This document shows, piece by piece, positions 27,822-52,527 of a DNA stretch of 64,000 nucleotides. The notes below the pieces were generated by a model, which did not search any database, had not been told where the DNA came from, and was given only the letters and a program-made list of their open reading frames with translations. Location: NCBI RefSeq assembly GCF_947623445.1, contig NC_135241.1, positions 8,310,501 to 8,374,500 on the forward strand. Direction: 5' to 3'. Source of the DNA: Clavelina lepadiformis (lineage: Eukaryota > Chordata > Ascidiacea > Aplousobranchia > Clavelinidae). Position 1 is the first letter of the stretch; every line of letters starts with the position of its first letter. The position numbers were made by a program, and so were the translations under genes.

Positions 27822-30435
27822 CTAGAGATCAATGTGTTCACTCGATGAACAAACAGTTTCTGAGCTGTATGATGTTGTGTAGTTGAGAAGAAACCCTTTT
27901 CCAGTCGTTGAGTCATCCGTCAAAAAGTTAAGGAAAAGGTAAACATCACTGGAGTAAAATGTCCCGTAATCTTCACTGCCCAGCTCTGCTAACAAAAGAT
28001 CATCAGCATCGTTTCCGTCGTAAATGTACAGGTGGTCGCAGCAGCTTTCAAGCTGGATATCAATAACTGTAAGTTTTATTACGAATTCTGGGTAAGGAGA
28101 ATATATGAGCCATGTACAGTTCATAGAATTGTAGTAAGAATTCGGATAGCCGGCTGAGTATAAAATATTCACGTTGTGTGGGTATGCGTACAACTCCTGG
28201 ACAGGTGCGCATATCAAGCTTTCATATTGCAAGGTGAATCCTTTTTGGGTTACAGAAATGTCAGTTACAAAGTTAATAAAAATGTAATTTTTACTGGAAA
28301 ACACAGTTTTAGTTGAATTATTTCCGAGGTTAGCAAGTAGCGTGAATGCAGAAGAGTAACCATCATACACCAAAACTAAGTCGCAACAACTTTCAAGCTC
28401 AATGTCAAGCACTGTGACAGCAATAACATGATCACTGTTTAAACTTACGATTCTCCAAGAATAGTCAACGTTATTAGGATATGAAATGGGGTAACCCGGA
28501 GAAGAGAAGGTTAGCTGTTGATGCCCGTCGGTATATAAATTAGTTGTGCCACGGCAAGCAGAAGATGGAATATCTACAACGGTTGTGGACGTTACCTTCT
28601 TCGTTCTGGTGTTTTCTGGTTTAGTAGTCGTAATGACTGCAGGGCTCGTAGCTCTTACCAAAGCTTTGAAACCACGCGATGTTTCCAAGCCATCAGAAGT
28701 AAGGCGTAAGAGCACACTGTTTTTGGTTGATTGGAAACGTTGACCAGAATTTATACGTCCAGTATCTATTGTTTCATTTATCTGAGCAATGATGTCATCG
28801 TTTACTCCGTCATAGACAGTCAGTCGGTCAAAATTTTCCATTTCTAACTCTGTTATGTCAATGACAACCGTTTTATCCTCTGGCACTCTTATCCACCACG
28901 TTACATTTGCATTATTTGGGTAGTCGTTTGGATAGTTTGGCGATGAGATTTCTATAGCAATATTTTCCGCCGTAGTTTCATACAGATCTACAGAGACATG
29001 GACTCCATTTGGAATTCTCTTGTCGTTTTGTAACACATCGGTGACTACAGGATTTTCATATTTTACTTCAAAAATCAACTCATGTCCCCCTTTGATGTGA
29101 ATTGTGTTCTCATCCGCTTGAAATTGACCATTGTTGTACACATCTGTAAATGCAAATAAAAACTATTTGCGTTGGTTGTATATCATCTGAGTGACAGTTT
29201 ATTTGAGTGACAGCTCATTTGAGTGAGATAATTATAGTTCATTTGAGTGACACATTGATAACTACTGTTTAATTCATTTGAGTGACACATTGATAAGGAC
29301 TGTGTAATTCATTTCAGTGACAGATTGACATTTTTTGTTTAAGTTGCAGTTGCTGTTAATTAGAAAGTGCACAGATGACAACACACACAAGACAAAGTTT
29401 AGAGTACTATCTACAAAAAAAACAACTGTGTGATGTTGTGTGAAATGCAACAGATAAGATAAGAGCCATGTTTTCTATTGCGTTGGTGTGATGTTGTGCA
29501 AAATGCAACAGATAACATGGTTTCCATTGTATTTGTGTGAAGAGCAACGGAAACCATGTTATCTGTTACATTTATATCATATGTGCCACTCATTTCTCAA
29601 CCATTACTGTAGTTTGAACAGTACTCACCAATGTGTCACTCAAATGAACTATCACTCAGTTGAGCATGAATTATTTGTCACTCAAATGAACGTTAAAAGA
29701 ATGTGTCACTCAAATGAGCAGTCACTCAAATGAAATGTCACTCAGTTGGTCAACTACCATTTGCGTTATGCAAAAAGAGCATTATCGCATTCTACTGACC
29801 AATGCACCGTTATTATTTCTTTATTTCTATGAATGATGTATCACAGACAGTAACATAATATACTTTAACTTCAATGATCATTTCATATGACAAATTATTG
29901 AAATTATTACCTGAAATAGATCTAGGAATGTAGATTGCTGCGTTGTGATCTTCCGAAACTGCCCTTTTCATTACTTCCTGCGCTGTATCTTTATTACCCT
30001 TTTTCCCGTAAAACAGTTTTCCTTGGAAACGCAAGGAGAATGATTTTTTATCAGCTTTATCTGGTAGATAAGCATGAAAACCAATATCTATAGGGGTCGT
30101 TCCAGCATTTCTTACAGATGTTTGTAAGAACTGCAGGTGTCTGTATTTAGTCTGGAAATCTCCCTGAACATGAATAAAGATAAAATTAAACAGGAAATGC
30201 GACAAAAAAAGAGAGCTTTGAAATAAAACTATTGGAAGAAAATAAAAATTCATTAGTCATTAAAACTGGTGTTATTAATTATGTTTACCTCTACGTAACT
30301 TATTTCAAGAAACGCTACTGGTACCTTCTCGTAAAAAGGCTCAGGAAATAATCCAATTATTAGCACTTCATTTTCTTCAGCAAAAGCAAGATGAAAACAT
30401 GTTAAAACAATTATCTCTGCCTTCCAAAGCCACAT
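27822..30435 (-). CDS. Secreted protein with three CUB domains
   Basis: Three exons on the minus strand (30435-30289, 30163-29911, 29143-27822), 573 residues. ATG at 30435 is chosen because it starts a clear signal peptide, MWLWKAEIIVLTCFHLAFA, with likely cleavage before EE. Residues about 20-160 form a region I do not recognise. Three CUB modules (calcium-binding, protein-interaction beta sandwiches) follow. The first contains ISSPNYPNDYPNNANVTWWI and LTVYDG. A Thr-rich linker comes next. The second and third contain SPGYPISYPNN and SAGYPNSYYNS, and each has ESCCD followed by (V/I)YDG. Several N-x-S/T sites suggest glycosylation. No transmembrane segment, protease or EGF domain was seen, so it is likely extracellular with a binding or scaffolding role. 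All three CUBs share one exon. Introns are GT-AG, phases 0 and 1. Confidence 0.85.
29188..29750. repeat. Fold-back-like element with mirrored short repeat arrays
   Basis: The left side (29188-29330) has several copies of a unit close to TTCATTTGAGTGACA. The right side (29625-29750) has the same unit inverted (TGTCACTCAAATGAAC), also in several copies, and the outermost units of both sides match in order and spacing. The middle holds a hairpin with 23-nt arms at 29507-29529 and 29545-29567, differing at one base. It lies in intron 2 of the CUB gene. No transposase frame and no clear target duplication. Confidence 0.75.
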
Positions 30436-31699
30436 TTCGATGTTACCGAAAGATACACTGCCACAATCAAATGTCAAAAGTTCAAAGCGAAGGACATATC
30501 TAATAAGTTATTAGTAACAACTAATTCGCTGCAAATGGTTTACGTTAGTGAAATTAGTGTAAAAGTTAATACTCTGTTGTTATCGGCATTTACATTTCTT
30601 CCGCTATGACTAAACTGATTAAAATGAATACTATAATACAGTAATCATGGAAACGAAGCCTCGTTCGTCTGTGAATCTATGTGCTATTATGACTATATGG
30701 CGATAATACGCTTGTTTGAAAACAATTCAAAACGCAAAGCCACTTTTCTGCACGCACAATGCGTCACTTTGGGCAAACACGATACCAGTTAGTTTTATTG
30801 TTTTAGGAGAGCAGCAGGTTTTACATCTGGTCAGAATGATTAAGTTCCCACACGCTGTTGGTTAAACCTGCTTCGCAATGCAAGTTTCCAATTATACGTT
30901 AACACATAGTTTGGATGTCTTTCACGTTCTATTGTATAAAAACCAAACCGGTAGAAAATACATAAGATAAAAAAACTATCCCATCCTTGATGTTGTTGAT
31001 TAAAAGTGCACGTCAATTGCGCTGAGAGTATGATTCGGAAGGAAACTTTAAGCGCTATGTCTTGAAACAGCTCAAAGCTGCATTTAAGCGGCTATATCTT
31101 ACATCTTCGTATCTTATAACATCAAAATCGGGTTACTTGAGCACAAATAGGCTAGGCTATTTTCAACAGCATCATTAGATTGCTTTAATTTTTCATTATA
31201 AGAACAATACAACGGTTAAGCAAATATAAATTTATTAAGGTCATTGTCAAAAGAAAAAACTATAAAGGTTTCCTTTAGTTTACGCTAACTTTTTAAAGAA
31301 ACCTGTAGTTTGAGCCGGTATGGTATGATAATCTTTATTCACGGACTGAGGGTTATCTCTGCACCACTTAACCAACCTACTCCCAAATTCTGTCGCTCTT
31401 TTTTCACCCTATTTGCCCATAAACATATAGCAAAGTCAACCGTATCGTCTCGTTTGGTAGCGACAATTTACATTAAAAATGAGTGAGGGCAGGTAATGAG
31501 TAGTCAACTACTACCTGTAATTCTTAAATGTATTGTAACAGTGTGGTTATTACTCCAAACGTCTGCTAATGACCGCATTAGCTTTAGCTCTCGTCTCTTC
31601 AATTCGTTTAATTTGCGCTTTTCAAAATCTTGCTCTATTTAGGTTTCGGAAATGTTTTTAATTGGCTGCTTTAATTTTAATTTAACTTAATTATTTAAA
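30436..31699. other. Upstream region of CUB gene; no gene seen
   Basis: Holds the presumed promoter of the minus-strand CUB gene. No coding exon, tRNA or complete transposon recognised. Confidence 0.45.
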
Positions 31700-31900
31700 C
31701 GAAAAAAAACGTGCATTCGAAGCTATTCTTCACAATTTCTTGTTAATGTAGTCAAGTTACTTTAACGTAAATGTTATAACAGAGCAAATTAGCAACCTAA
31801 ACCTAAATTTACTGATAAATAATATAGTTATAAAGTATAACCAACTTTTTGCATACCTGTTTTCCTGGCCGCCCACCCTTAACAACGGGCTGGTTTACCT
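31700..31900 (+). repeat. Dispersed repeat family, copy A
   Basis: Shares ordered blocks with 33020-33140, 33269-33790 and 37920-38170: 'cgtgcattcgaagctat', 'cttgttaa', 'atgttataac', 'aacctaaacctaa', and a closing part with 'aacaacgggctgg' and 'acctacttac'. No coding capacity or inverted ends were found, so the class is unknown. Confidence 0.65.
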
Positions 31901-33019
31901 ACTTACATAGTCACAATATCTTTATAAATCGGCATGTTGACACTGTGGAAAGGATATTTGGCAATAGCCTACATAGCCTGGGAACGCTTAATCACTTGAC
32001 AGTTTCAGAAGTACAAAATAATCGTAATTCAGACTACAGCAAGCTACCATCGCGCCGTGGTGTTCTAACTCCAATAGCAGTTTTAACTGAGCTCATGTTA
32101 AAATTTACTCCTGACGTTACCAATTGCAGTCTGCTGTTTTTACGTAGCACTCTGCAATAGGCGAAGTCATATTGTTTAAATTTCGTCATTGTCTGTGAAG
32201 TAACGAAAAATAAAATGCTAACCAATAAAACATGATAAAATAACAATTCCACCAGCAGTAATGAGCGTGAACAAGCAACAAAGCCCAAAGGCTTACAACG
32301 TGCAAGAATGATGTAGCGATTGTAGCCAAATGATAAAGATGAATAATGGCTAGCACGTCCACTAAACCCAACATACTATAAATAAGTTAAAAAATTACAG
32401 CGGCAAAGCAATGCTCACAAACATATGTAATAACTAATAAGTTATATAACGTCGGAGGCAGTGCGGTAACGAAGCTACAAATAAACTGATAAAACAGACT
32501 TGTAAAGATATACTTAGAGACATGGTAATCCGGAAAACCATTATTATTGTTGTACAGAAGCCTGTTGTTTTTAAATACAACTCTGTTATTGTTTGCTGCT
32601 CAGTAACTGACAGGCTCTTACCTACCTACCCGCTCTTTTAGTTAAGAATCCGCCTTTCAAACTCAGCAAAATACTGTGCAATCAGTAGGCTAAGCCTGCT
32701 TTGTTCCGTGCGAGTATGCAGCTCCGTACGTAATTCTGTATCGATACACCTAGCTAGGTTTTATTTCAGTAATTCACCTTACGTTGGCCGAATTCTCATA
32801 CCAATAACGGTATTCAAGAATGCTTTTACTGTATAACGATTACCTTCTTCTCTCAAGTCATTTATAGACAACCATAAAATATGAAAGAGTGCTTGGTGAA
32901 AGTCCTTTGACTATTCCACCGTACCAAGGTCAGGTAGAACAAGACATAAGGGAGAAGAAAAACATTAAAAAGTCGATCTTTGTTACGGTAATAATAGTTA
33001 ACATTGTGACTAAATTCAA

Positions 33020-33140
33020 AGGATGCCACTATTTCACCGGAAAAAAATCGTGTGTTAAAAGCTATTTTACACAGTATCTTGTTAACCTAAATTAAGTGTT
33101 AATTGTTATACTGTAACATATTAACCTAAACCTAACCTAA
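33020..33140 (+). repeat. Dispersed repeat family, copy B
   Basis: Begins 'gatgccactatttcaccgg' and contains 'cttgttaacctaa' and 'aacctaaacctaacctaaat', in the same order as copies A, C and D. The 3' half is missing. Confidence 0.65.
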
Positions 33141-33268
33141 ATCTATAAATCTAGAGAGTGAATACTTTACCGAAGTACCCTGTAGATCACGGCGGATAAG
33201 TTGCTTAGGAGAGAGGCAATGTAAAAAGTTTATTTTAGCTATATTTAAGGTTTTATTGGAGTTAGATT

Positions 33269-33790
33269 TATGGCTGCCACTATTCCACTGAATAAAATCG
33301 TGCATTCGAAGCTATTTTTCACAGTTTCTTGTTAACTTAACTCGAACGTTATAAAATAGTAACCTGGGTTGTAACCAAGTCAGTAAAGTCGAGCCATTTT
33401 GAGTTGTGACTCGAGGAAATACCTTTCAACGTATGACGTCACGTTATGCGTTGCGTTAAATTGGTTGCTATATAAGGCCATAACTGTCTACAAATTAGTC
33501 TGGTTGATGCTTTTTACGAAGAGTTGTAATTTTTTTGAAAATGCTCCGTTTTCGTTACATATTCTCCTTAGCCCAAACAATCGTTATAACGTGACTCGAG
33601 TCATTCTGGATCTTTGACTCGAGTCATTACAACACTGATAGTAACCCAAACTTAACCTAAATCTGCCTTCCAATCTAAATCCAATAAAATCTTAAATCTA
33701 CTTCTGCATATCTATTCTCCTTACCTCACCGCCTATCTTTGACAACAGGCTGCGTGACCTACTTACGGTGAAAGTCACCCTCTTTAATTA
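33269..33790 (+). repeat. Dispersed repeat family, copy C (split)
   Basis: The most complete copy. The left part runs to 33363 ('ggctgccactattcc', 'cgtgcattcgaagctat', 'cttgttaactta'). It resumes at 33638 ('taacctaaatctgcc', 'gacaacaggctgcg', 'acctacttacgg') after a hAT MITE that inserted into it. Confidence 0.7.
33364..33637. mobile_element. hAT-type MITE inside repeat copy C (274 bp)
   Basis: The left end CTGGGTTGTAAC and the inverse of the right end CAGTGTTGTAAT are flanked by a perfect 8-bp duplication ATAGTAAC (33356-33363 and 33638-33645). Subterminal 'gactcgag' words are inverted between the two sides. Confidence 0.85.
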
Positions 33791-34147
33791 TAGCAGTGCT
33801 CACTTTTCGCCATTGACTGTGGCCCACAACAAATAGCTGCACCCGTAACCGACATGAATTTTCTTCCATGACCATGGGTTTATGATTGGTTGAAGTAAAA
33901 TTGCCTAGTGAAAGCGTTTCAGGACAACAAAAAAACTCTTAAAAATTCTTCTCTTGCTTACTAACTTTTAAGTGATTATAGGCCTAAATACGATACCAGC
34001 ATCAATAGTATAGCCTATTCAGTCAATCAACCTGATCTATACAACTTTTTTAAAACTCAAACTCCTTTTACAAGCCTTGATATTCTCTTATAGCTATATT
34101 CTTCTTCTCTGGCTTACTAACTTTTAAGTCATTCAGTATGTTAAAAA

Positions 34148-34486
34148 TAGAGCTGGGAATTGAGCTGATGTTCTCTAGCCGTTAGCTGGTGGTTAGCTGC
34201 CGTAGCCACTAATTGTCAAATCAATCGCAGGCAAAACTGCTATTTATTCTTAAGAAATGTGATGAAAAGCGTTGTACAGCATTAGCAATTTATGCCATGC
34301 TAGACCATGAATTTTATCTGGAAGACAAAGAGTTCAATCATCAAAATAATTAACAGAGCAACAATATTTCGTTAATCAATGGATTACAAAAAATATTGCT
34401 CCAAATTTTCTCTAACATGTAGGCCTACATTTTCGGCTAAAGACTAACGCAATCAAAAATTAACTGGCCAATTTTTCCCATCCCTA
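34148..34486. mobile_element. hAT-like MITE (339 bp)
   Basis: The left end TAGAGCTGGGAATTGAGC and the inverse of the right end TAGGGATGGGAAAAATTG are flanked by GTTAAAAA (34140-34147) and GTTAAAAC (34487-34494), a 7/8 match. The ends differ from the CAGTGG-type MITEs here, so this is a separate hAT lineage. Confidence 0.7.
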
Positions 34487-34494
34487 GTTAAAAC

Positions 34495-37400
34495 ATAACC
34501 TAAAATTACACATCCATTAGCAGCAGTAACAATTAGTTAATGAATCAATAGACCCAGGTGAGTGCCATATGCATTCCTTTATGCGATAAAAAAAACTTTG
34601 AAAATATATTGCCTAGTTCTTATTTACATTGGATTGAATCCTAGGCATTGGACTTGTTTAATATGACGGGTTACGTAACGCGTCGCAGATAACACGCAAA
34701 CTCTTATGCGGCGGAAACTCGGAAAGGTCTATTAATTCACTCAATCAACCTGATCAGCACAACTTTAAACTCAACTCGTTTTTAAAGTCTTACAATTAAC
34801 ATTACTCGCAACATCCATTGCGTTTACAGTATTGTTTGTCACAATTAGATTGTTGGAATTAAGTGTTTGAAATGGTGTGATAAATCATTACCGGTGTTGC
34901 TTACTGCCAAAGGTTTGGCGGATATTGGAGAGACGCTCATATATTATTATTTCATTTATCACTTTTCAGTAATTAAAACACGCCTGAATTAATCGCATAT
35001 GTAGGTAGTGTAGTGTTGGAAATATACACAGCCATTGCGCATTCAGTTATGACTTCTTTTAGTAGGCCTATACACTTGATGAAGCAAGCTTCTATAAAGT
35101 TAAACATATCGACTGTCACCTTATATTCTGTTTTCATATTTTACTATATGCTGGGTTAACACGGTTCGGCCACCATCAGCTTTGTAGTCAGTTATGACTG
35201 TATTTTATAAAAACGTATGGCCAACGATATAAAGAACGTTTGAAAAAGTTTGCAACGTGCGCGATTTTTGTAGATGTTAAACAAATCAAGTCTGGTCATT
35301 CAGTACTCGTACTACGTGAATATGTTTTTACCGTGAGAACAAGACCGTTTACTGTTTCACGTTACCACCGGAATAGTTGTATTGTCTTCCTGTTTCGTTG
35401 AACCGACTAAGTTTTCTGTACCATAATTTTAATCCAGGAACTAGGCTATTTCTTCCAAAGATTTTGTCAAATCATTTTCATAAAATTTCTCCATAATTTG
35501 AACGCTTACGATTTGTTTGGCGGAGGGTTGGATCAGCTCGAGTTAAGCATTGCAGCCCACCGATGATAGATTTGTGGGCATTGCATCTAGACACGAGATT
35601 ATTTATCATTAAATCTGTGCAAAAACGGGATAAATATTCTAAAGCTAAATCAATAATAACTCGAACAGCTGAACTGACACTACCAATTTGTCGCATTGTG
35701 TTTTGATAGACCTAATTGTTAATTTAAAATTGTGACAATGATAACTTTCTTCTTCTTGTTCTCTCACTATCTCTGTTTGAAGGCAAATGGAAACTATAAC
35801 CTAATAGTAGTGAACACAAGGCAAAAGAAATTATGCAGTAAATATAAAACGGTTACTTTAGATTCTAAAGTTTAGAACAAAAAGGAGCAGTTCGGCTTGC
35901 GTTAACAGATTTTCCGCGTACATCCAAGCTATGCGAGTAAAACAAGTTTAGCACCGGAGTTCATATGACACCAACCACGCAAATAAAATTTTACAAAGAA
36001 GAAGCTACAAAAACTTTTAAAGGTAATTCGAAAAACAATAACATTCCCCGAAGTTCCCCACTTCCTACTTTTCCTGAGCAATGAAAATTTTTCAAATTAG
36101 TCCTGCAGCTATTTCTGGTAGTGAGATCACGTGTCTGCGTCAATAAACTATACGCTTCACCTGATTTCCTTGAAGGCTAGTGTCCTCTGCCAGCACTAAT
36201 TGCAGACAAACTAGGTTAAAACTCAAATTGAAACGTTAATTTGTTCGAAGTAGTGAAATATGATACAATCTGTGACATTCTGTAGGCAAAGGCATTTATG
36301 TTGCGCTCCTAATGATAATTAAATGTGAGGAATGCGCTGACAAGTCCGAAAGTTAAAGGAATAATGCCATATGTGGCATGACTCTGTGGAGCTAAACGCC
36401 ACAGTCCATACGTAAAAGTCTGAAAGCAGTCAAGAATTCAGTTAAAAAGTTACTCTCTTTCATAGGCCTATTCGGAAATTCCTCAATGAATATGCAAAGA
36501 TTTAATAAATAACATAGGTATTTAGCCAGAACAAATCAACTTCAGAGCCAGCCGTTACACTTCTTTGGCACCAACCCTTGTATCGTCGGGCGAATCTCAT
36601 CAAATATAATGTGCAATAATAATTATTGTTCCCACACCAAGATTTTCCTTCGGAATTCGTCATTAAATTTTTCGTCACCTTTTTACCTGATCCGCGTTGT
36701 GCTGCGCCTTTTGCATATGGCCAACGAAACACCCCAACTGCTTACAAAACCTTTTTACTCACGCAAAACACTTTCGATTCCATCAACTGGGGGCACAATT
36801 TTATGTTAATGTATGGTTTCAACATTTGTAAAAACTTCGATGTTACCTTCGTAGCGCTTTGCAGTTTTAACTAGTAACTTCAATAAGTTACTTTTCTAGT
36901 TGTGTGTTTGCTGCTTCCTATAAAGTCTATACTTTTTCATTCACACCAGTGTGATGTAACAGAGATTATTTTGTCATAACATTTCCCTTTCATGTTTGAA
37001 ACTTTTTTTCTTTGATTTGACTTAAATCGAATTGCTGGAATTTTGTCGAATCGGCGTCGCGTGGCTTCACAAGCGCATTTAGACTGGTTGGTCGGTTATT
37101 AATTGCGATTTTAATCTAAATGGATTATGGTTATAATTTCCCTTTTTTATTCATTTTATTTAGTAGATTTTTTTATCGTGATTTCTTGGACGCTGGCAAG
37201 ACGCAAGTATTAATTTTAGTCGAACACAAGACGGTTTCCGTTGTCATGCCAGATTTGTTCCGGGCATTGTGACAAAGAGATTTAGCATGACTCATCGTAC
37301 GTTTTCCGTTCGAAAACCTTGGATATTGCCCTCGGTTTCAAGCAAAACTTATAAGGTTACAAACTTACTTACACAAAAGAAAACAAAACGTACAAACTTA

Positions 37401-37919
37401 TTGGCAATACGAAGGTTTTCATCAAAAATTGCCTGAGTCATGCGACATTTTTATAGGTCATAATAATGCCTGGAACAAATTTAACACCACAGCGTACTCT
37501 ATGTCACAGAGATTGACTTTGGTCTATGACATCATAATCAGCTTTAAAACCGGTATCAACTTGTCGACAAGCAGTTAAACCATAATAAAACTCGTCCAAG
37601 CGGTCCGCGTGAACCTATGTATCTTGGAGGCACCCTTTGTTTAAGTTTGATCCTTTTCCCCTAGCGAGTACATATAATACATGAAAAGGCAATGTGTGTG
37701 TGTATGTACCCAGGAAAGGAAATTTATATTTGTGCATCAGTTGCTCATTGCAGCATTGTGACAGGCCTAGTGTACACATCGGGTTTGTTGTTTAGTGTGC
37801 ATTATTTTCTTTCCTTGCTGGTTAGTAGCAAACATGGTTATACTTTTGTGTTAACTCTTGTTTTCTTCCACTAAAGTATGAATAAGTGAACCTAAACATT
37901 ATTTATTTTGTAAGTTTAC
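34495..37919. other. Gene-poor stretch
   Basis: About 3.4 kb without a recognisable exon, RNA gene or complete transposon. Short open frames on both strands (for example 35478-35696 minus and 36502-36874 both strands) match no family with confidence. Confidence 0.45.
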
Positions 37920-38170
37920 TTTTGGCTGTCACTATTTTACCGGAAAGATTGGCGTTTAGTATACAAGTGCACAACCACACGATGCCTTTGTATACTGACC
38001 CAAAACTCTTGCTTTCGAACCTATTTTTTATTGCGTCTTGTTAACCTAACTTAAATGTTATAACATACCGGTCGGTAGTAACTTAAACCTAACCTAAATC
38101 CTCTTTCGAATCTAAATCTTACATCATTTAAACCCCAAATAGCTTAAATCACTGTTTTGCCTGCCCATTG
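37920..38170 (+). repeat. Dispersed repeat family, copy D
   Basis: Contains 'ggctgtcactattttaccgg', then extra sequence, then 'cttgttaacctaacttaaat', 'gttataacata' and 'aacctaacctaaatcc'. The typical 3' part seems to reappear at about 39150-39210 ('tatctttaactatggcctgc'). Copy D may therefore be split by later insertions, including the SINE at 38826-39127. Confidence 0.6.
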
Positions 38171-38825
38171 GTATGGTATTGTGCCAATTATACTTGTTCT
38201 TTCTAAGATTGATTGTTATTAATTATTGCTTGATTGATTGTTCGTTTCTCTGACTTCATTGATAGTGCGTTCATTAACCATTGATAGCCTAGTTGAGCAT
38301 CATCAAAACGAAACTGTCAAAGTTATGAATATTGATATATTATTGATTCTCAACGAACGGTTGACTGTTTTCAGAGCACAGAATAGAGTTGCATTCAGTA
38401 GACTCTTAATACTAGAGTAAACTATTGAAAACTAGCATGTTGTGCGCTCTAATACAAATGACATAATTCAGATGTAATCAAAACCGGGTCGCATGTACTA
38501 AACACAACTAAAATATAGCACAGCGCTTATTGTTAAACACACGAAATAATACAGTCATTTCGGTGGTGTGGGTTCGTTTCCCACCGCGGCCACTAAGTTG
38601 GGTTGAGAAACCAACGTGGTTGAGCTTCCTATTATGACCTTCTACTGTACTGTCAGCTTACCAGAGACAACCTTTTACTCCATAGCACATAATTGTAATG
38701 TCAACAAATGCGATAAAGGCTTGGAAGAGTATGGGTGCTTCGAGGCTACCACATGCACAAAGAAATCATATTTTATCAACTTAAAATATGTTGCATATAT
38801 TTAACATTCGGACTAAAGAAAAGTA

Positions 38826-39127
38826 TTTGCACGACTTAAACCCGTTGATGATTTCACATCACTCGAACCCCAGTTCCCGAGCTAGCCTTTGTGCTTGATG
38901 TGCAAGTTCCGATTGTGACAACATTTTCTGATTTTTCTAGAGTATTGTCCAAATTTAGCACTGTTCACTGACCACCAGGTCCACTAAACAGGTGTAAGTG
39001 TTGTTAATGCCTTGCCCAATGGCATTACCATGGTATGGCACCATGCTGCTACTGGGTATCGAACACGGAACCTGAGCTGCATTTATTGTGAGACCAGCGC
39101 TTGAACCACTCGGCTACCAAGCCGACC
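38826..39127 (-). repeat. tRNA-derived SINE, copy 2
   Basis: The minus-strand head is GGTAGCCGAGTGGTTCAAGC (A box of a Ser/Leu-type tRNA), followed about 50 bp on by GTTCGATACCC (B box). The body matches 13558-13840 throughout, with small gaps. This copy keeps the better promoter boxes of the two. Confidence 0.8.
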
Positions 39128-39365
39128 ACCGTCGCATTCTTCTAACGTAACCGCCATATCTTTAACTATGGCCTGCTTGACCTATACTTACGATGAAATA
39201 ACCACTCTTTTCATTTTTTAGGTTAGTGAAGGAACCGACCTGCTACTTGAATTGGCATTCAGTGTTAAACTTTATGCCAGAGTTGTGTTGTACAACTCTT
39301 GGCAACGTAGAACAAGATGATCCTAAATTATAACGCTACTTGCCATTTTTAAGATATCTAAAGTC

Positions 39366-52527
<13,162 letters not shown>

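Noticed and set aside
33090..33140. 'aacctaaacctaacctaaat' as an interstitial telomere-like array
   Set aside because: The words are irregular and occur at a fixed place inside each copy of the dispersed repeat family, so they are part of that repeat.
35478..35696. Minus-strand frame with LALEYLSRFCTDLMINN, faintly like the LEYL helix of histone H2A
   Set aside because: Similarity is limited to a few positions and needs a gap. No other histone motif is present and the surroundings are gene-poor. Treated as chance.
38556..38590. tRNA T-arm-like hairpin GTGGG-TTCGTTT-CCCAC
   Set aside because: No D-arm, anticodon arm or acceptor stem of the right spacing was found around it. At most it is a fragment of another tRNA-derived repeat.
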